DNA from: Variovorax sp. PBL-E5
Lineage (GTDB): Bacteria; Pseudomonadota; Gammaproteobacteria; Burkholderiales; Burkholderiaceae_C
Length of the DNA: 64,000 nucleotides
Assembly: GCF_901827185.1 (NCBI RefSeq)
Contig: NZ_LR594673.1
Span: 310,001-374,000 of the forward strand
Direction of reading: 5' to 3'
The position numbers and the translations under genes are program-made. This document shows, piece after piece, positions 38,936 to 48,137 of this stretch. Numbering within the stretch: position 1 is the stretch's first letter; every line of letters begins with the position of its first letter. Under the pieces are notes generated by a model. The model had not been told where the DNA came from and did not search any database. It was given only the letters and a program-made list of their open reading frames with translations.

Positions 38936-39235
38936 TCAGGCGCCCCAGTGGAGGATGAATTCGTCGTCGGTCTCTTCGATGCTTCCGGACAGCGAGATCA
39001 GGCTCAGGTGGATCTCCTGCATGTCCCAGCGCCGGCCGATCAGCGCCTCGACGCTGGCGCGCCGGATCACGAGGCGGCCGGGCGAGTCGACCTTCACCAT
39101 CGCCGGGTAGTCGCTGACGGTGGCCTCGGGGTTGTCGGCGACGATGGCGTCGACGATGGCGCGCGCGGTCTCGCTGGTCTGCAGCGCGATGAAGACGGGC
39201 GGGCGGGAAATCTCTGCGGTGGCGGTGGACGTCAT
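38936..39235 (-). CDS. dmpM: Phenol hydroxylase regulatory protein P2
   Basis: A 99-residue cofactorless effector protein that binds the oxygenase and is needed for turnover. It is recognised by VFIALQTSETARAIVDAIVA, VKVDSPGRLVIRRASVEALI and the acidic end IEETDDEFILHWGA. ATG 39235 is preferred; an in-frame ATG at 39259 would overlap the dmpL stop. Confidence 0.93.
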   Translation of the reverse strand: MTSTATAEISRPPVFIALQTSETARAIVDAIVADNPEATVSDYPAMVKVDSPGRLVIRRASVEALIGRRWDMQEIHLSLISLSGSIEETDDEFILHWGA

Positions 39236-39258
39236 GCGTGGCTCCTGGGGGGTTTGCA

Positions 39259-40254
39259 TCAGGCCGCGATGCCGAGGCGCGCGGCGCGGGTGTCGAGATC
39301 GGCGCCGATGGCCTGCAGCGCATCGGCGCCGTCATTGCCGAGCGCGAGCGCGGCCAGCGGCGCGAGCGCGCCGGCGATCTCGCTGCGCCAGGCGACGTAC
39401 CAGCGGGCCAGCTGCGCCGCGTTGGCGGGCGACTCCTCGGCCGCGGTCTTCAGCGTCGCGTCGACCCAGCGCGCGGTCTCGTCGTACCAGTCGTTCTGGA
39501 ACTCGGTCAGCATGGCCAGCGCGTTGCCGGTGGCGGCGCTGCGCGCATTCACGTAGCGGCGGTAGACCAGCGGATAGAGCAGGCCGTCGAACACCAGGTT
39601 CTGCGCGACGAAGACCTCGAACCAGTCCTTCGTGACGAACAGCTTTTCCATCGTGCGGCGCACGCCCTGCCAGGCCGGGTGCGCGAGCCACGCTTCCTTG
39701 CCGGCGTCGAGCGCCTTGCCCGAATTGCCGTCGAGCTGCAGGCCGACGCGCGACAGGTATTGCGCGATGCCCAGCCGGTCCATCGCGGCGAAGATGAAGG
39801 GCTGCGTGATCGCGGTGCCGTAGCCGTAGCCGCAGCAGTAGCTGTGGTTCATGTTCGCGCCCCACTCGTAGTGGCGCAGCGGCACCAGCACCTGCTGCAG
39901 CGACTCGCGGGTGCCCGCATCGGCCTGCGCGAGCAACTGGCGCTTGTCGGCGAAGTCGAACTGCCGGTCGGCGCCTTCCTGCTGGCGCGCGCGCGTCATC
40001 GTGTAGATGCCGTAGTAGTAGTGGCGCGGATCCTTGAAGCTGTACCAGTCGGCCATCACGATGGCGGTGCGCCGCTTGTCGTAGAGCTCGTACTGCGGCG
40101 CCCACAGCGGCCGGTAGTGGAAGTTGGCCGTCGGCTGCATGTCCAGCGTGGCCTCCTGGTAGCGCGAGGCCGGCTTGTCGCCGAGCCGCCGCGCGACGTG
40201 CGAGAAGGTCTGCCGGATCGGGCGGATGTCGGATGTCTTGATGTCGACTTGCAC
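39259..40254 (-). CDS. dmpL: Phenol hydroxylase subunit P1
   Basis: A 331-residue oxygenase subunit related to the catalytic chain but without its iron ligands. It begins MQVDIKTSDIRPIRQTFSH and has FKDPRHYYYGIYTMTRARQQ and HSYCCGYGYGTAITQPFIFA, all typical of DmpL/PoxB. With DmpN and DmpO it builds the hexameric hydroxylase. Confidence 0.95.
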   Translation of the reverse strand: MQVDIKTSDIRPIRQTFSHVARRLGDKPASRYQEATLDMQPTANFHYRPLWAPQYELYDKRRTAIVMADWYSFKDPRHYYYGIYTMTRARQQEGADRQFDFADKRQLLAQADAGTRESLQQVLVPLRHYEWGANMNHSYCCGYGYGTAITQPFIFAAMDRLGIAQYLSRVGLQLDGNSGKALDAGKEAWLAHPAWQGVRRTMEKLFVTKDWFEVFVAQNLVFDGLLYPLVYRRYVNARSAATGNALAMLTEFQNDWYDETARWVDATLKTAAEESPANAAQLARWYVAWRSEIAGALAPLAALALGNDGADALQAIGADLDTRAARLGIAA

Positions 40255-40297
40255 TGCGTGTCTCCTCGGGATGGGGTCGGTGGGTCTGTCTCTCTGC

Positions 40298-40576
40298 TCA
40301 GTGATCGATGCCCGGCGCGCCGTAGCGCCACTTCATGCGCTCGAAGTCGAGCCGGGCGCCCTCTTCGGTCGTCAGGTGACGCACCTCGTGGCGGGCACAG
40401 AATTCGCGGAACTGGTCGAACTGCAGGACGAGTTCGACCGCCAGCTCGGGATCGCCGATGGCGAACTCGAACTCGACGAAGCGCGCGTCCCGCGTGCCGG
40501 TCACGCGCACGAAGCACGGCTGGCCGGTCATCCGGCTGGCGCTGCCTGCGTGGGTCGATGGGGTCGAAAGCGTCAC
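40298..40576 (-). CDS. dmpK: Phenol hydroxylase assembly protein P0
   Basis: A 92-residue protein required to assemble active oxygenase, probably for iron incorporation. Family features are FVRVTGTRDARFVEFEFAIG, ELAVELVLQFDQF and FERMKWRYG. The GTG at 40576 gives normal length but only a weak ribosome site (CGGA); an internal ATG at 40531 would shorten the protein to 77 residues. It is the first gene of the operon, about 40 bases after the predicted sigma-54 start site. Confidence 0.88.
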   Translation of the reverse strand: MTLSTPSTHAGSASRMTGQPCFVRVTGTRDARFVEFEFAIGDPELAVELVLQFDQFREFCARHEVRHLTTEEGARLDFERMKWRYGAPGIDH

Positions 40577-40628
40577 TTGTTCAATCCGTCACTCGGGCGG
40601 TGGCAACAGCGCCACACGCTCCTACAAG

Positions 40629-40644
40629 GGCAACGGACGTGCCA
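40629..40644 (-). promoter_or_regulatory. Sigma-54 (-24/-12) promoter of the phenol operon
   Basis: Read on the minus strand the element is TGGCAC-GTCCG-TTGCC, with GG at -24 and GC at -12 at exact spacing; only the last base deviates from the usual TGGCAC-N5-TTGCA/T. Transcription should begin near 40618 and run into dmpK. It requires the RpoN form of RNA polymerase and the DmpR activator. Confidence 0.85.
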
Positions 40645-40720
40645 GCTCGGCTAAGTGATTGATTCGTATGGGCCCCGCCGCGACGGGGGCCGGAAGCTGC
40701 GGGTTGTCCCGGATGATGGG

Positions 40721-40759
40721 TTGATCATTTGCTGCGGTGCAGCTTGATCAAATGGTGAA
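40721..40759 (-). promoter_or_regulatory. DmpR upstream activating sequences
   Basis: Two copies of a TTGATCA core, TTGATCAT at 40721-40728 and TTGATCAA at 40744-40751, lie 23 bp apart, about two helical turns. XylR/DmpR activators are known to bind TTGATCAA-type inverted repeats. The sites lie roughly 103-135 bp upstream of the predicted start, the usual distance for this class, and immediately after the dmpR stop codon. Confidence 0.7.
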
Positions 40760-40768
40760 AGGCGCCGG

Positions 40769-42466
<1,698 letters not shown>

Positions 42467-42488
42467 CCCGGCGGATGCTAGCAGTACG

Positions 42489-42962
42489 TCAGATCAGCGA
42501 CTTCGCGTTGTGGAGCACGTAGTCGCACGCCTTGGTCTTGAGCTTGCCGCCGACGTTCTTGAGGTTGAACGAATGGCCGTCGCTGCCCTGCAGCAGGCCC
42601 TTGCTGCCGTTGGAGAAGCCGGTCTGCTGCGCCTTCTTGCCCGTCACCATGCCCAGCAGCTTGTCCTTGACGCCGCCGGCGGCATCGGCGCTCAGGTAGT
42701 TGTTCTTGATGCAGTACTGAAGCACGCCGGCCGCATTGCCCATGGTGCTGGTGCCGATCGCCGGCATGGACATGCCCATGCCCGCCGCGAGCGCCGCGCC
42801 TGTGCCGCCGAGGCCGCCGCCATTGCCGGCCGCGCCCGTGCTGGATTCCGTCTTGGCGCCGCCCAGCTCGTTCTTGAGCTTGTCGAGCATCTGATTCTGC
42901 GCAGAAGCCATGTGCGCGACGGCCAGCAAGGCCGCGGCGGCGAGGATCGTACGAGCTTTCAT
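42489..42962 (-). CDS. DUF2501 family secreted protein (YjjA-like)
   Basis: A 157-residue protein with a signal peptide ([17 protein letters not shown]). A glycine- and methionine-rich middle is followed by the family's conserved segments [17 protein letters not shown] and [19 protein letters not shown]2501 includes E. coli YjjA; its function is unknown. It stands upstream of dmpR in the same orientation, 22 bp from the dmpR start, though no functional link is evident. Confidence 0.85.
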   Translation of the reverse strand: MKARTILAAAALLAVAHMASAQNQMLDKLKNELGGAKTESSTGAAGNGGGLGGTGAALAAGMGMSMPAIGTSTMGNAAGVLQYCIKNNYLSADAAGGVKDKLLGMVTGKKAQQTGFSNGSKGLLQGSDGHSFNLKNVGGKLKTKACDYVLHNAKSLI

Positions 42963-43015
42963 GAGAGTCTCCTGTGGGGGTCGTGAGGATCAGTGTATGC
43001 GCCGGCAGGCCGTGT

Positions 43016-43627
43016 TCAGCAGCGGATCAGCCGCAGCCCGAGTTCGTGCAGGGCATTCGAATGCGGCACCTTGGCATAGGGCGGCTTGGGCCATTCCCAA
43101 TCGCGTGCAGTGAACAGTGCACGCATCGCATTGATGTCGCAATGGTAGGGCGGCCCCTCGATCAGGCCCGTCTCGGTGGCGGCAGGGCGAATCGCCTGCA
43201 TGAACATCACCCAGAGCGCCGCGCCCGGCTTCAGCCAGCGGTGCAATTGCTGCGCATACGCGAACCAGTGGTCCGGATGCAGCGCGCACAGGCAGGTCTG
43301 CTCGTAGATGGCATCGAAGACGGCGTCGGGCCGGTAGCTCAGCACGTCGGCCTGAACGACTGTCGCCTCGAGCGCCCGCGCATCGAGCAGCGCACGCGTC
43401 TGCTGCACCGCGGCCGGCGTGTAGTCGATCGCCGTGACCTCGAAGCCGCGCTGCGCGAGCTCGGCCACTTCCCAGCCGCGGCCGCAACCCGGCACCGCGA
43501 TGCGGCAGGGTTGCAGGGCGCCCTCCTCCAGCCAGGCCAGCAACCGGGGGCTCGGGCCTCCGCGGTCCCAGCCGGTTTCCTTCTTGTCGAAGCGCTCCTG
43601 CCAGAACGCGGGCGTGGGGCCGGCCAT
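43016..43627 (-). CDS. SAM-dependent methyltransferase (thiopurine methyltransferase-like)
   Basis: A 203-residue class I methyltransferase. It begins with PAFWQERFDKKETGWDRGG, typical of the TPMT family, followed by the SAM-binding RIAVPGCGRGWEVAELAQRG. FDAIYEQTCLCALHPDHW and PGAALWVMFMQ fit the same family. The ATG at 43627 has an AAAGGAT ribosome site; longer starts lack one. TPMT-like bacterial enzymes methylate thiols, selenium or tellurium species. The substrate here is unknown. Confidence 0.85.
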   Translation of the reverse strand: MAGPTPAFWQERFDKKETGWDRGGPSPRLLAWLEEGALQPCRIAVPGCGRGWEVAELAQRGFEVTAIDYTPAAVQQTRALLDARALEATVVQADVLSYRPDAVFDAIYEQTCLCALHPDHWFAYAQQLHRWLKPGAALWVMFMQAIRPAATETGLIEGPPYHCDINAMRALFTARDWEWPKPPYAKVPHSNALHELGLRLIRC

Positions 43628-43762
43628 GTCGGATCCTTTGCAAGGGTGGTCGAGGGTCGATGCCATTGTGCCGCGATGGGCGCGTCGCGGGGGCGGCCGA
43701 GGGCATGCTGGATGGTGCTGCGCCGCGGCAGCGCAGCCCTGTCCAAACTCCTGGAGGTGAAG

Positions 43763-43825
43763 ATGCAGCATGCGATGAACAATGCCGCCGCAATCCCGCT
43801 GCGCGATCTCCGAATGGTGGCTTGA
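43763..43825 (+). CDS. Possible 20-residue microprotein
   Basis: A very short reading frame (MQHAMNNAAAIPLRDLRMVA) preceded by a near-perfect ribosome site (GGAGG, 43753-43757). It lies in the 250-bp gap between the methyltransferase and the SRPBCC gene, on the opposite strand to both. It could be a leader peptide, a remnant of a lost gene or chance. Nothing else in this gap looks coding. Confidence 0.2.
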   Translation: MQHAMNNAAAIPLRDLRMVA

Positions 43826-43877
43826 GCCGCACACGCAGGGGCCGGGGGCCGCGCTCGCATCCGGAAGACGATGTGTT

Positions 43878-44330
43878 CTACGTCATCGAAGGAACATTCG
43901 GCTCGACCAACTGGGCCAGCGCAAGAAGCGACTCCTGCCAGCCCAGATAGCACATCTCGACAGGAATCACCTCGGGGATGCCTTCCTGCACGACGTTCAT
44001 TTCGGTGCCGCAGGACACCGGGGTCAGGGTCACGGTGGTCTTCATGGTGCCGGGCAGGTTCGGGTCGTCGAAGGTCGCGTCGTAGGCAATGCGCTGGCCG
44101 GGAACGAGTTCCAGGTATTTCCCGCCGAACGAATGGCCGTGGCCGGTCGCAAAGTTGGTGAATGACATGCGCCAGGCGCCGCCGACCACAGGCTCCATGT
44201 TGTGGACGCGGCCGGTAAATCCGAACGGCGGCAGCCAGCGCTCGAAAGCGCCGGGTTCGACGAAGGCCCGGTAGAGCCGCTCCGGTGGGGTGCGCAGCAC
44301 GCGGTGCAGACGGACGGTATGGGTAGCCAT
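43878..44330 (-). CDS. SRPBCC (AHSA1/START-like) domain protein
   Basis: A 150-residue helix-grip protein. It shows the AHSA1 pattern: VRLHRVLRTPPERLYRAFVE, FERWLPPFGFTGRVHNMEP, GGAWRMSFTNFATGHGHSFG, VPGQRIAYDATFDD and a final amphipathic helix (GWQESLLALAQLVEP). Members bind hydrophobic ligands or act as chaperone co-factors. ATG 44330 follows a GGAGAA ribosome site. The long in-frame extension upstream lacks homology. The specific role is unknown. Confidence 0.85.
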   Translation of the reverse strand: MATHTVRLHRVLRTPPERLYRAFVEPGAFERWLPPFGFTGRVHNMEPVVGGAWRMSFTNFATGHGHSFGGKYLELVPGQRIAYDATFDDPNLPGTMKTTVTLTPVSCGTEMNVVQEGIPEVIPVEMCYLGWQESLLALAQLVEPNVPSMT

Positions 44331-44614
44331 GCGGGTGTTCTCCTGAAGTGCAGAGGATGACCCTCCACGGACACGTCGAATGAGCCTTCGCCAAATCGAC
44401 ATGCCGGAGCATAGGAGGAAACCGATGCCGTGCAGATCCACGAAACAGGCAGGACAGCGCCTCAGCGACGCGCATGGCGTTCGCATCGGAGACAAATTGG
44501 CAACGCCCGCCGTGGTGAAGAAGCTCGCTCTTCTGGGCGACGAGGCGCGACCGATCGATCGATCTTCGCCGAGAGGATGCCCCCCGGCTTCGCGCCAGAT
44601 CGCCGGCCGGCCCC
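44331..44614. other. Intergenic region with a doubtful small ORF
   Basis: 284 bp between the SRPBCC and NTF2-like genes. An ATG at 44425 on the plus strand is preceded by a perfect AGGAGG (44414-44419) and opens an 82-codon frame to 44670, but it runs antisense into the 3' end of the NTF2-like gene and its protein (MPCRSTKQAGQRLSDAHG...) resembles nothing I recognise. I would not call it a gene on this evidence. Confidence 0.25.
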
Positions 44615-45013
44615 TTACTTCGCAGCCGCCTGCCTCGCAGCCGTATCCGCCGTGCCGATCCAGCGGCTGATCTTGCCGCCCTTCATCGTGAACACGTGGA
44701 CCCACTCGCTGTCGAACACGTTGCCGTTCGGCAGCGGCCTCCCGCGTTCCCATCCCAGCACCGTGACGTGATTCGGCCCTTCCAGGAATTCACGCGGCTC
44801 GAACTGCTGGATGTCGTCGTTCTGGGCGAGCGTGGCGAACCAGGCCTCCACTTCTTTCTTGCCGGTGAACTTGCCTCCGTACGGGATGCCGGTGGCGGGG
44901 CTGGCGTGGAAGCGCCAGTCGACGTCGTCGGTGAGCGTGGCCAGAATGCCCGGGATGTCGCGGCGTCCGAAAGCGGCGTAGGCCTGTTGGACGACTTCGG
45001 TCGGGGTGCTCAT
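44615..45013 (-). CDS. NTF2-like (SnoaL/ketosteroid-isomerase fold) protein
   Basis: A 132-residue cone-fold protein. The pattern TEVVQQAYAAFGRRDIPGIL, then LTDDVDWRFH, FTGKKEVEAWFATLAQ and EWVHVFTMKGGKISRWIG is typical of the SnoaL-like family. These proteins are small isomerases, hydrolases or ligand-binding domains. It is divergent from the dienelactone hydrolase. The start at 45013 is preferred to one ten codons earlier because of family length. Confidence 0.83.
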   Translation of the reverse strand: MSTPTEVVQQAYAAFGRRDIPGILATLTDDVDWRFHASPATGIPYGGKFTGKKEVEAWFATLAQNDDIQQFEPREFLEGPNHVTVLGWERGRPLPNGNVFDSEWVHVFTMKGGKISRWIGTADTAARQAAAK

Positions 45014-45134
45014 TTCGCGTCCTCCATGCTGAACTGGGGACATGAAGTTTAGTCACGCGATGCCCCATTTCAACCGCGGTGCATGCCTTCCGGATTTCAG
45101 GCATATGCTGTCCGACCCTCATCAAGGAGCACCG

Positions 45135-46037
45135 ATGCCGCCTCGCCTCACAGCCCAGGATTTCGACCAGGATCTGCTCGTTCTTTTCGACGCCTATGTG
45201 CATGGCAAGCTCGACCGCCGAGGCTTTCTCATGCAGGCGCAGAAGTTCGCCAAGGCCGGCGCGACGGCGGCGAGCCTGCTTGCGGCGTTGAGCCCCAACT
45301 TCGCGGCGGGCCAGCAGGTGGCGCCTGGCGATCCCAAGCTCAGGACCGAACACATCAGCTACCCCTCTCCAGCCGGCACCGGCACGGTCAAGGGCTACCT
45401 GGCGCGGCCTGCCGACGCCGGCACGCGGCGCCTGCCGACCGTGCTGGTGATTCATGAGAACCGCGGGCTCAACCCGCACATCGAGGACATCGCGCGGCGC
45501 CTGGCGCTCGATGGCTTCATGGCTTTCGCGCCCGATGCCTTGACCCCGCTGGGCGGCTATCCCGGCGACGAAGACAAGGCGCGCGAAGCCTTCGCCAGGC
45601 TGGACCAGGCGCTGGCCTTGCAGGACTTCATCGCGGCGGTCGCGTGGCTGAAGGCGCGCCCGGACACCAACGGGAAGATCGGCGCGGTGGGCTTCTGCTG
45701 GGGCGGCGGCATGGTCCATCTGCTGACCACGCATGTGCCCGACCTCAGCGCCGGCGTGCCCTTCTACGGCAACACGCCGGCACCGTCGGAAGCCGCCAAG
45801 GTCAGGACGCCGCTGCTGGTGCAGCGCGCCGCCATCGACGAACGCATCAATGCCGCATGGCCGGCCTACGAAGCGGCGCTCAAGGCCGCGGGTGTCAGCT
45901 TCACCGCGTACCAGTACCCGGGCACGCAGCACGGCTTCAACAACGACACGACGCCGCGCTACGACGCGGCCGCGGCGAAGCTGGCGTGGACGCGAACGAT
46001 CGCCTTCTTCAAGACCCATCTGGCCGAGGCCGGGTAG
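45135..46037 (+). CDS. Dienelactone hydrolase family protein
   Basis: A 300-residue protein. The hydrolase domain carries the DLH nucleophile elbow GFCWGGGMVH with cysteine, the VIHENRGLNPHIEDIARRLA loop, and the terminal histidine in YPGTQHGFNND. The N-terminal 65 residues resemble an export segment (DRRGFLMQAQKFAKAGATAA), possibly a twin-arginine-type signal. ATG 45135 has an AAGGAGC ribosome site; longer in-frame starts lack one. Such proteins hydrolyse dienelactone or other carboxylic esters; a link to aromatic degradation is possible but unproven. Confidence 0.87.
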   Translation: MPPRLTAQDFDQDLLVLFDAYVHGKLDRRGFLMQAQKFAKAGATAASLLAALSPNFAAGQQVAPGDPKLRTEHISYPSPAGTGTVKGYLARPADAGTRRLPTVLVIHENRGLNPHIEDIARRLALDGFMAFAPDALTPLGGYPGDEDKAREAFARLDQALALQDFIAAVAWLKARPDTNGKIGAVGFCWGGGMVHLLTTHVPDLSAGVPFYGNTPAPSEAAKVRTPLLVQRAAIDERINAAWPAYEAALKAAGVSFTAYQYPGTQHGFNNDTTPRYDAAAAKLAWTRTIAFFKTHLAEAG

Positions 46038-46053
46038 CCGCGAAAGAACCGCG

Positions 46054-46863
46054 ATGCGCTGCGTGACCGCGACCCACCGCTGGCGCCTGCTCCTGTTCGT
46101 GCTGTTGTCCGTCGCGCTCCTGCCGCTCAGGGCGCAGACCGCGGCCCAGGTGGTGGACATTCCGACCCGGCCGGGCGTGACGCAGCGCTTCGTCCATCTC
46201 GCGCCCGACAAGCCGCGCGCCGCGGTGATTCTTCTGGCGGGCGGCCATGGCGGCCTGCGGATATTTCCCAACGGCAGTTTCGGATGGGGCGACGGCAACT
46301 TCCTCGTGCGCACGCGCGAGCTGTTCGCGCAGCAGGGGCTCGTGGTGGCGGTCGTCGATGCGCCATCGGACCGGCAGTCGGCGCCCTTCCTCAGCGGCTT
46401 TCGCCAGACGCCCGAGCATGTGGCGGATCTCAAGGCGGTGATCGCCTGGCTGCGCGACCAGACCGGCGTACCCGTCTGGCTGGTGGGCACCAGCCGCGGC
46501 ACGCAGTCGGCGGCCTGGGCTGCCACGCAATTGCCGCGTGCCGATGGCGGACCGGACGGCCTGGTGCTGACCTCCACCATCCTGAGCGACCCGCGCAGCC
46601 GCGCGGTGCCGGCGATGCCCCTGGAGCGCGTCGCGGTGCCGGTGCTGGTGGTGCACCACCAGCAGGACGGTTGCGCGCTGTGCGCCTTCGCACTGACGCC
46701 GGGCCTCATGGAGAAGTTCACGGCCGCACCGCGCAAGGAACTCATCGCGGTCAGCGGTGGCATCAGCAGGGGCGACCCGTGCGAGGCCGCGGCCTATCAC
46801 GGCTACAACGGCGTGGAGGCCGACGTGGTGGGCCGTATCGCGGCCTGGATCACCGCGCATTGA
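46054..46863 (+). CDS. Secreted alpha/beta hydrolase
   Basis: A 269-residue protein with a signal peptide (RLLLFVLLSVALLPLRAQT). The hydrolase core has an AAVILLAGGHGG oxyanion loop, nucleophile elbow VWLVGTSRGTQSAAW (serine), VPVLVVHHQQDGCALC and a C-terminal histidine in AAAYHGYNGVE. Relatives are annotated as uncharacterised periplasmic hydrolases. It follows the DLH gene by 16 bp, probably in one transcript. Its end overlaps the convergent UspA gene by 14 bp. Confidence 0.82.
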   Translation: MRCVTATHRWRLLLFVLLSVALLPLRAQTAAQVVDIPTRPGVTQRFVHLAPDKPRAAVILLAGGHGGLRIFPNGSFGWGDGNFLVRTRELFAQQGLVVAVVDAPSDRQSAPFLSGFRQTPEHVADLKAVIAWLRDQTGVPVWLVGTSRGTQSAAWAATQLPRADGGPDGLVLTSTILSDPRSRAVPAMPLERVAVPVLVVHHQQDGCALCAFALTPGLMEKFTAAPRKELIAVSGGISRGDPCEAAAYHGYNGVEADVVGRIAAWITAH

Positions 46864-47788
46864 CGGCGCTCGAACACGCAGCGCCTGCACGCACGCGCCG
46901 GTTCGCCCTCGGCTCGCTGTCGAGCCGACGAACGGCTGCGGCCCTGGACGCAGGCTGCACGTCGTGCGGCACCACCAGGACGTCCGCGGTGGCGTGGCGC
47001 AGCACGCGCCGGGCGACGCTTCCGAAGACGAAATCGGACACGGCAGAGGCCGGGTGCTTGCCGACCACGATGAGCTCGGCGCCGCCGTGCTGCTGCTGCA
47101 CCACCGTCTGGCGCGCGGGGTCGCCATGGCCGATGGCCGAATAGACGCGGTTCCGGCGCGCGTCCGAGGAATCGGTCAGCCAGAACATCCGGTCCTGTGC
47201 GTAGCGCCGGCATGCGTGCCGGTAGGCCTTGACCGCATGCTCGGAGACTTCCGCGCAGCGAAGCTTTCCCTCGTTGGCGGTGCTGAGCGCATGAAAGAGC
47301 TCGACCTGCGCGGACTGGTTGAGTGCGAAGGCGAACTCGACCAGCTTGCGCGAGGCGTCCGAGAAGTCCACCGCGACCAGCAGCCGCCGGTAAGGCGCTT
47401 CGGCTTTCTGGCGCGTGACGAGGATGGGCCGGCGCGCCATGCGCAGGAGCCGCTCCACCGGCTGGCCGCAGAGCAATGAGCGCAGGCTGCATTCCGGCAT
47501 CGCGCCCATGACCACGAGGTCGGCACAGCGCGCTTCGCTCGCCACGTCCTCAAGCGTGTTCATGGTCTGACTCAGCGGCCGCACGCAAAGGCCGTGGCGC
47601 TGGCCCAGCTGCAGCGCCTGATGGGCCAGGCGGCACGCCGCATCGGCGCGCGGGGACACGCCGGCCGGCGTCGCATAGAGCAGCTTGAGTGTGGTGTCGT
47701 GCTCGACGGCCAGAAGCGCCGCGCGGGAGAGGGCGAGGTCCGCGCGCACGCTCAGGTCGGTCACGGCAAGGATGGATCGAGGCGTCAT
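46850..47788 (-). CDS. Tandem universal stress protein (UspA family)
   Basis: A 312-residue protein with two UspA modules, about residues 1-140 and 143-280. Each begins with the typical strand (SILAVTDLSVRADLALSRA, then RLLVAVDFSDASRKLVEFAF). The second ends with the ATP-binding-type GGAELIVVGKHPASAVSDF and VFGSVARRVLRHATADVLVV. A basic tail of about 30 residues (RAAAVRRLDSEPRANRRVRA) is unusual. It likely responds to stress by binding ATP or AMP. Confidence 0.87.
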   Translation of the reverse strand: MTPRSILAVTDLSVRADLALSRAALLAVEHDTTLKLLYATPAGVSPRADAACRLAHQALQLGQRHGLCVRPLSQTMNTLEDVASEARCADLVVMGAMPECSLRSLLCGQPVERLLRMARRPILVTRQKAEAPYRRLLVAVDFSDASRKLVEFAFALNQSAQVELFHALSTANEGKLRCAEVSEHAVKAYRHACRRYAQDRMFWLTDSSDARRNRVYSAIGHGDPARQTVVQQQHGGAELIVVGKHPASAVSDFVFGSVARRVLRHATADVLVVPHDVQPASRAAAVRRLDSEPRANRRVRAGAACSSAVNAR

Positions 47789-47952
47789 GGCAGAGCTAAC
47801 TTTCCTGGAGACGAGCGCGACCCTGCAGACACGAGGGATCGACGCACTCCATTCATGCGGACCGCCTTCGATCGAAGGCGACCGCGGACGCGCGGGGCTC
47901 GTGCCCGGCGGTGGAAGGTTGCGCTGAAGAGGAAAGGAGCGGACCGCCGGGC

Positions 47953-48075
47953 TTAGAGCTGTGCAGGCGGCTGCTTGCGACGCACCTTCAGGACCTTGCG
48001 TGCACGCAGGCACGTCGCTGCAAGGAGCAGCGCCGCGGCGGCGGTGTGGGTCAGGGCAAGCAGGGCGGTCGACAT
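47953..48075 (-). CDS. Candidate 40-residue membrane microprotein
   Basis: A short frame in the 349-bp gap between the UspA and TPR-wHTH genes. It reads as one hydrophobic helix (ALLALTHTAAAALLLAATC) followed by a strongly basic tail (LRARKVLKVRRKQPPAQL), the layout of small inner-membrane proteins. There is no strong ribosome site, so it is only a candidate. The rest of the gap (47789-47952 and 48076-48137) shows nothing else I can call. Confidence 0.3.
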   Translation of the reverse strand: MSTALLALTHTAAAALLLAATCLRARKVLKVRRKQPPAQL

Positions 48076-48137
48076 GGCATCGAGTCTATGCACTGCGTCC
48101 TGTTCGGGCAAGCAATGGCCTCAGGCTTCTTGCCAGA

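Noticed and set aside
38892..39335. Upstream in-frame extension of dmpN
   Set aside because: It overlaps dmpM completely, has no homology, and the family start is at 38891.
44790..46763. 657-codon minus-strand frame across the dienelactone hydrolase and alpha/beta hydrolase
   Set aside because: Antisense shadow; the plus-strand proteins have intact catalytic motifs and ribosome sites.
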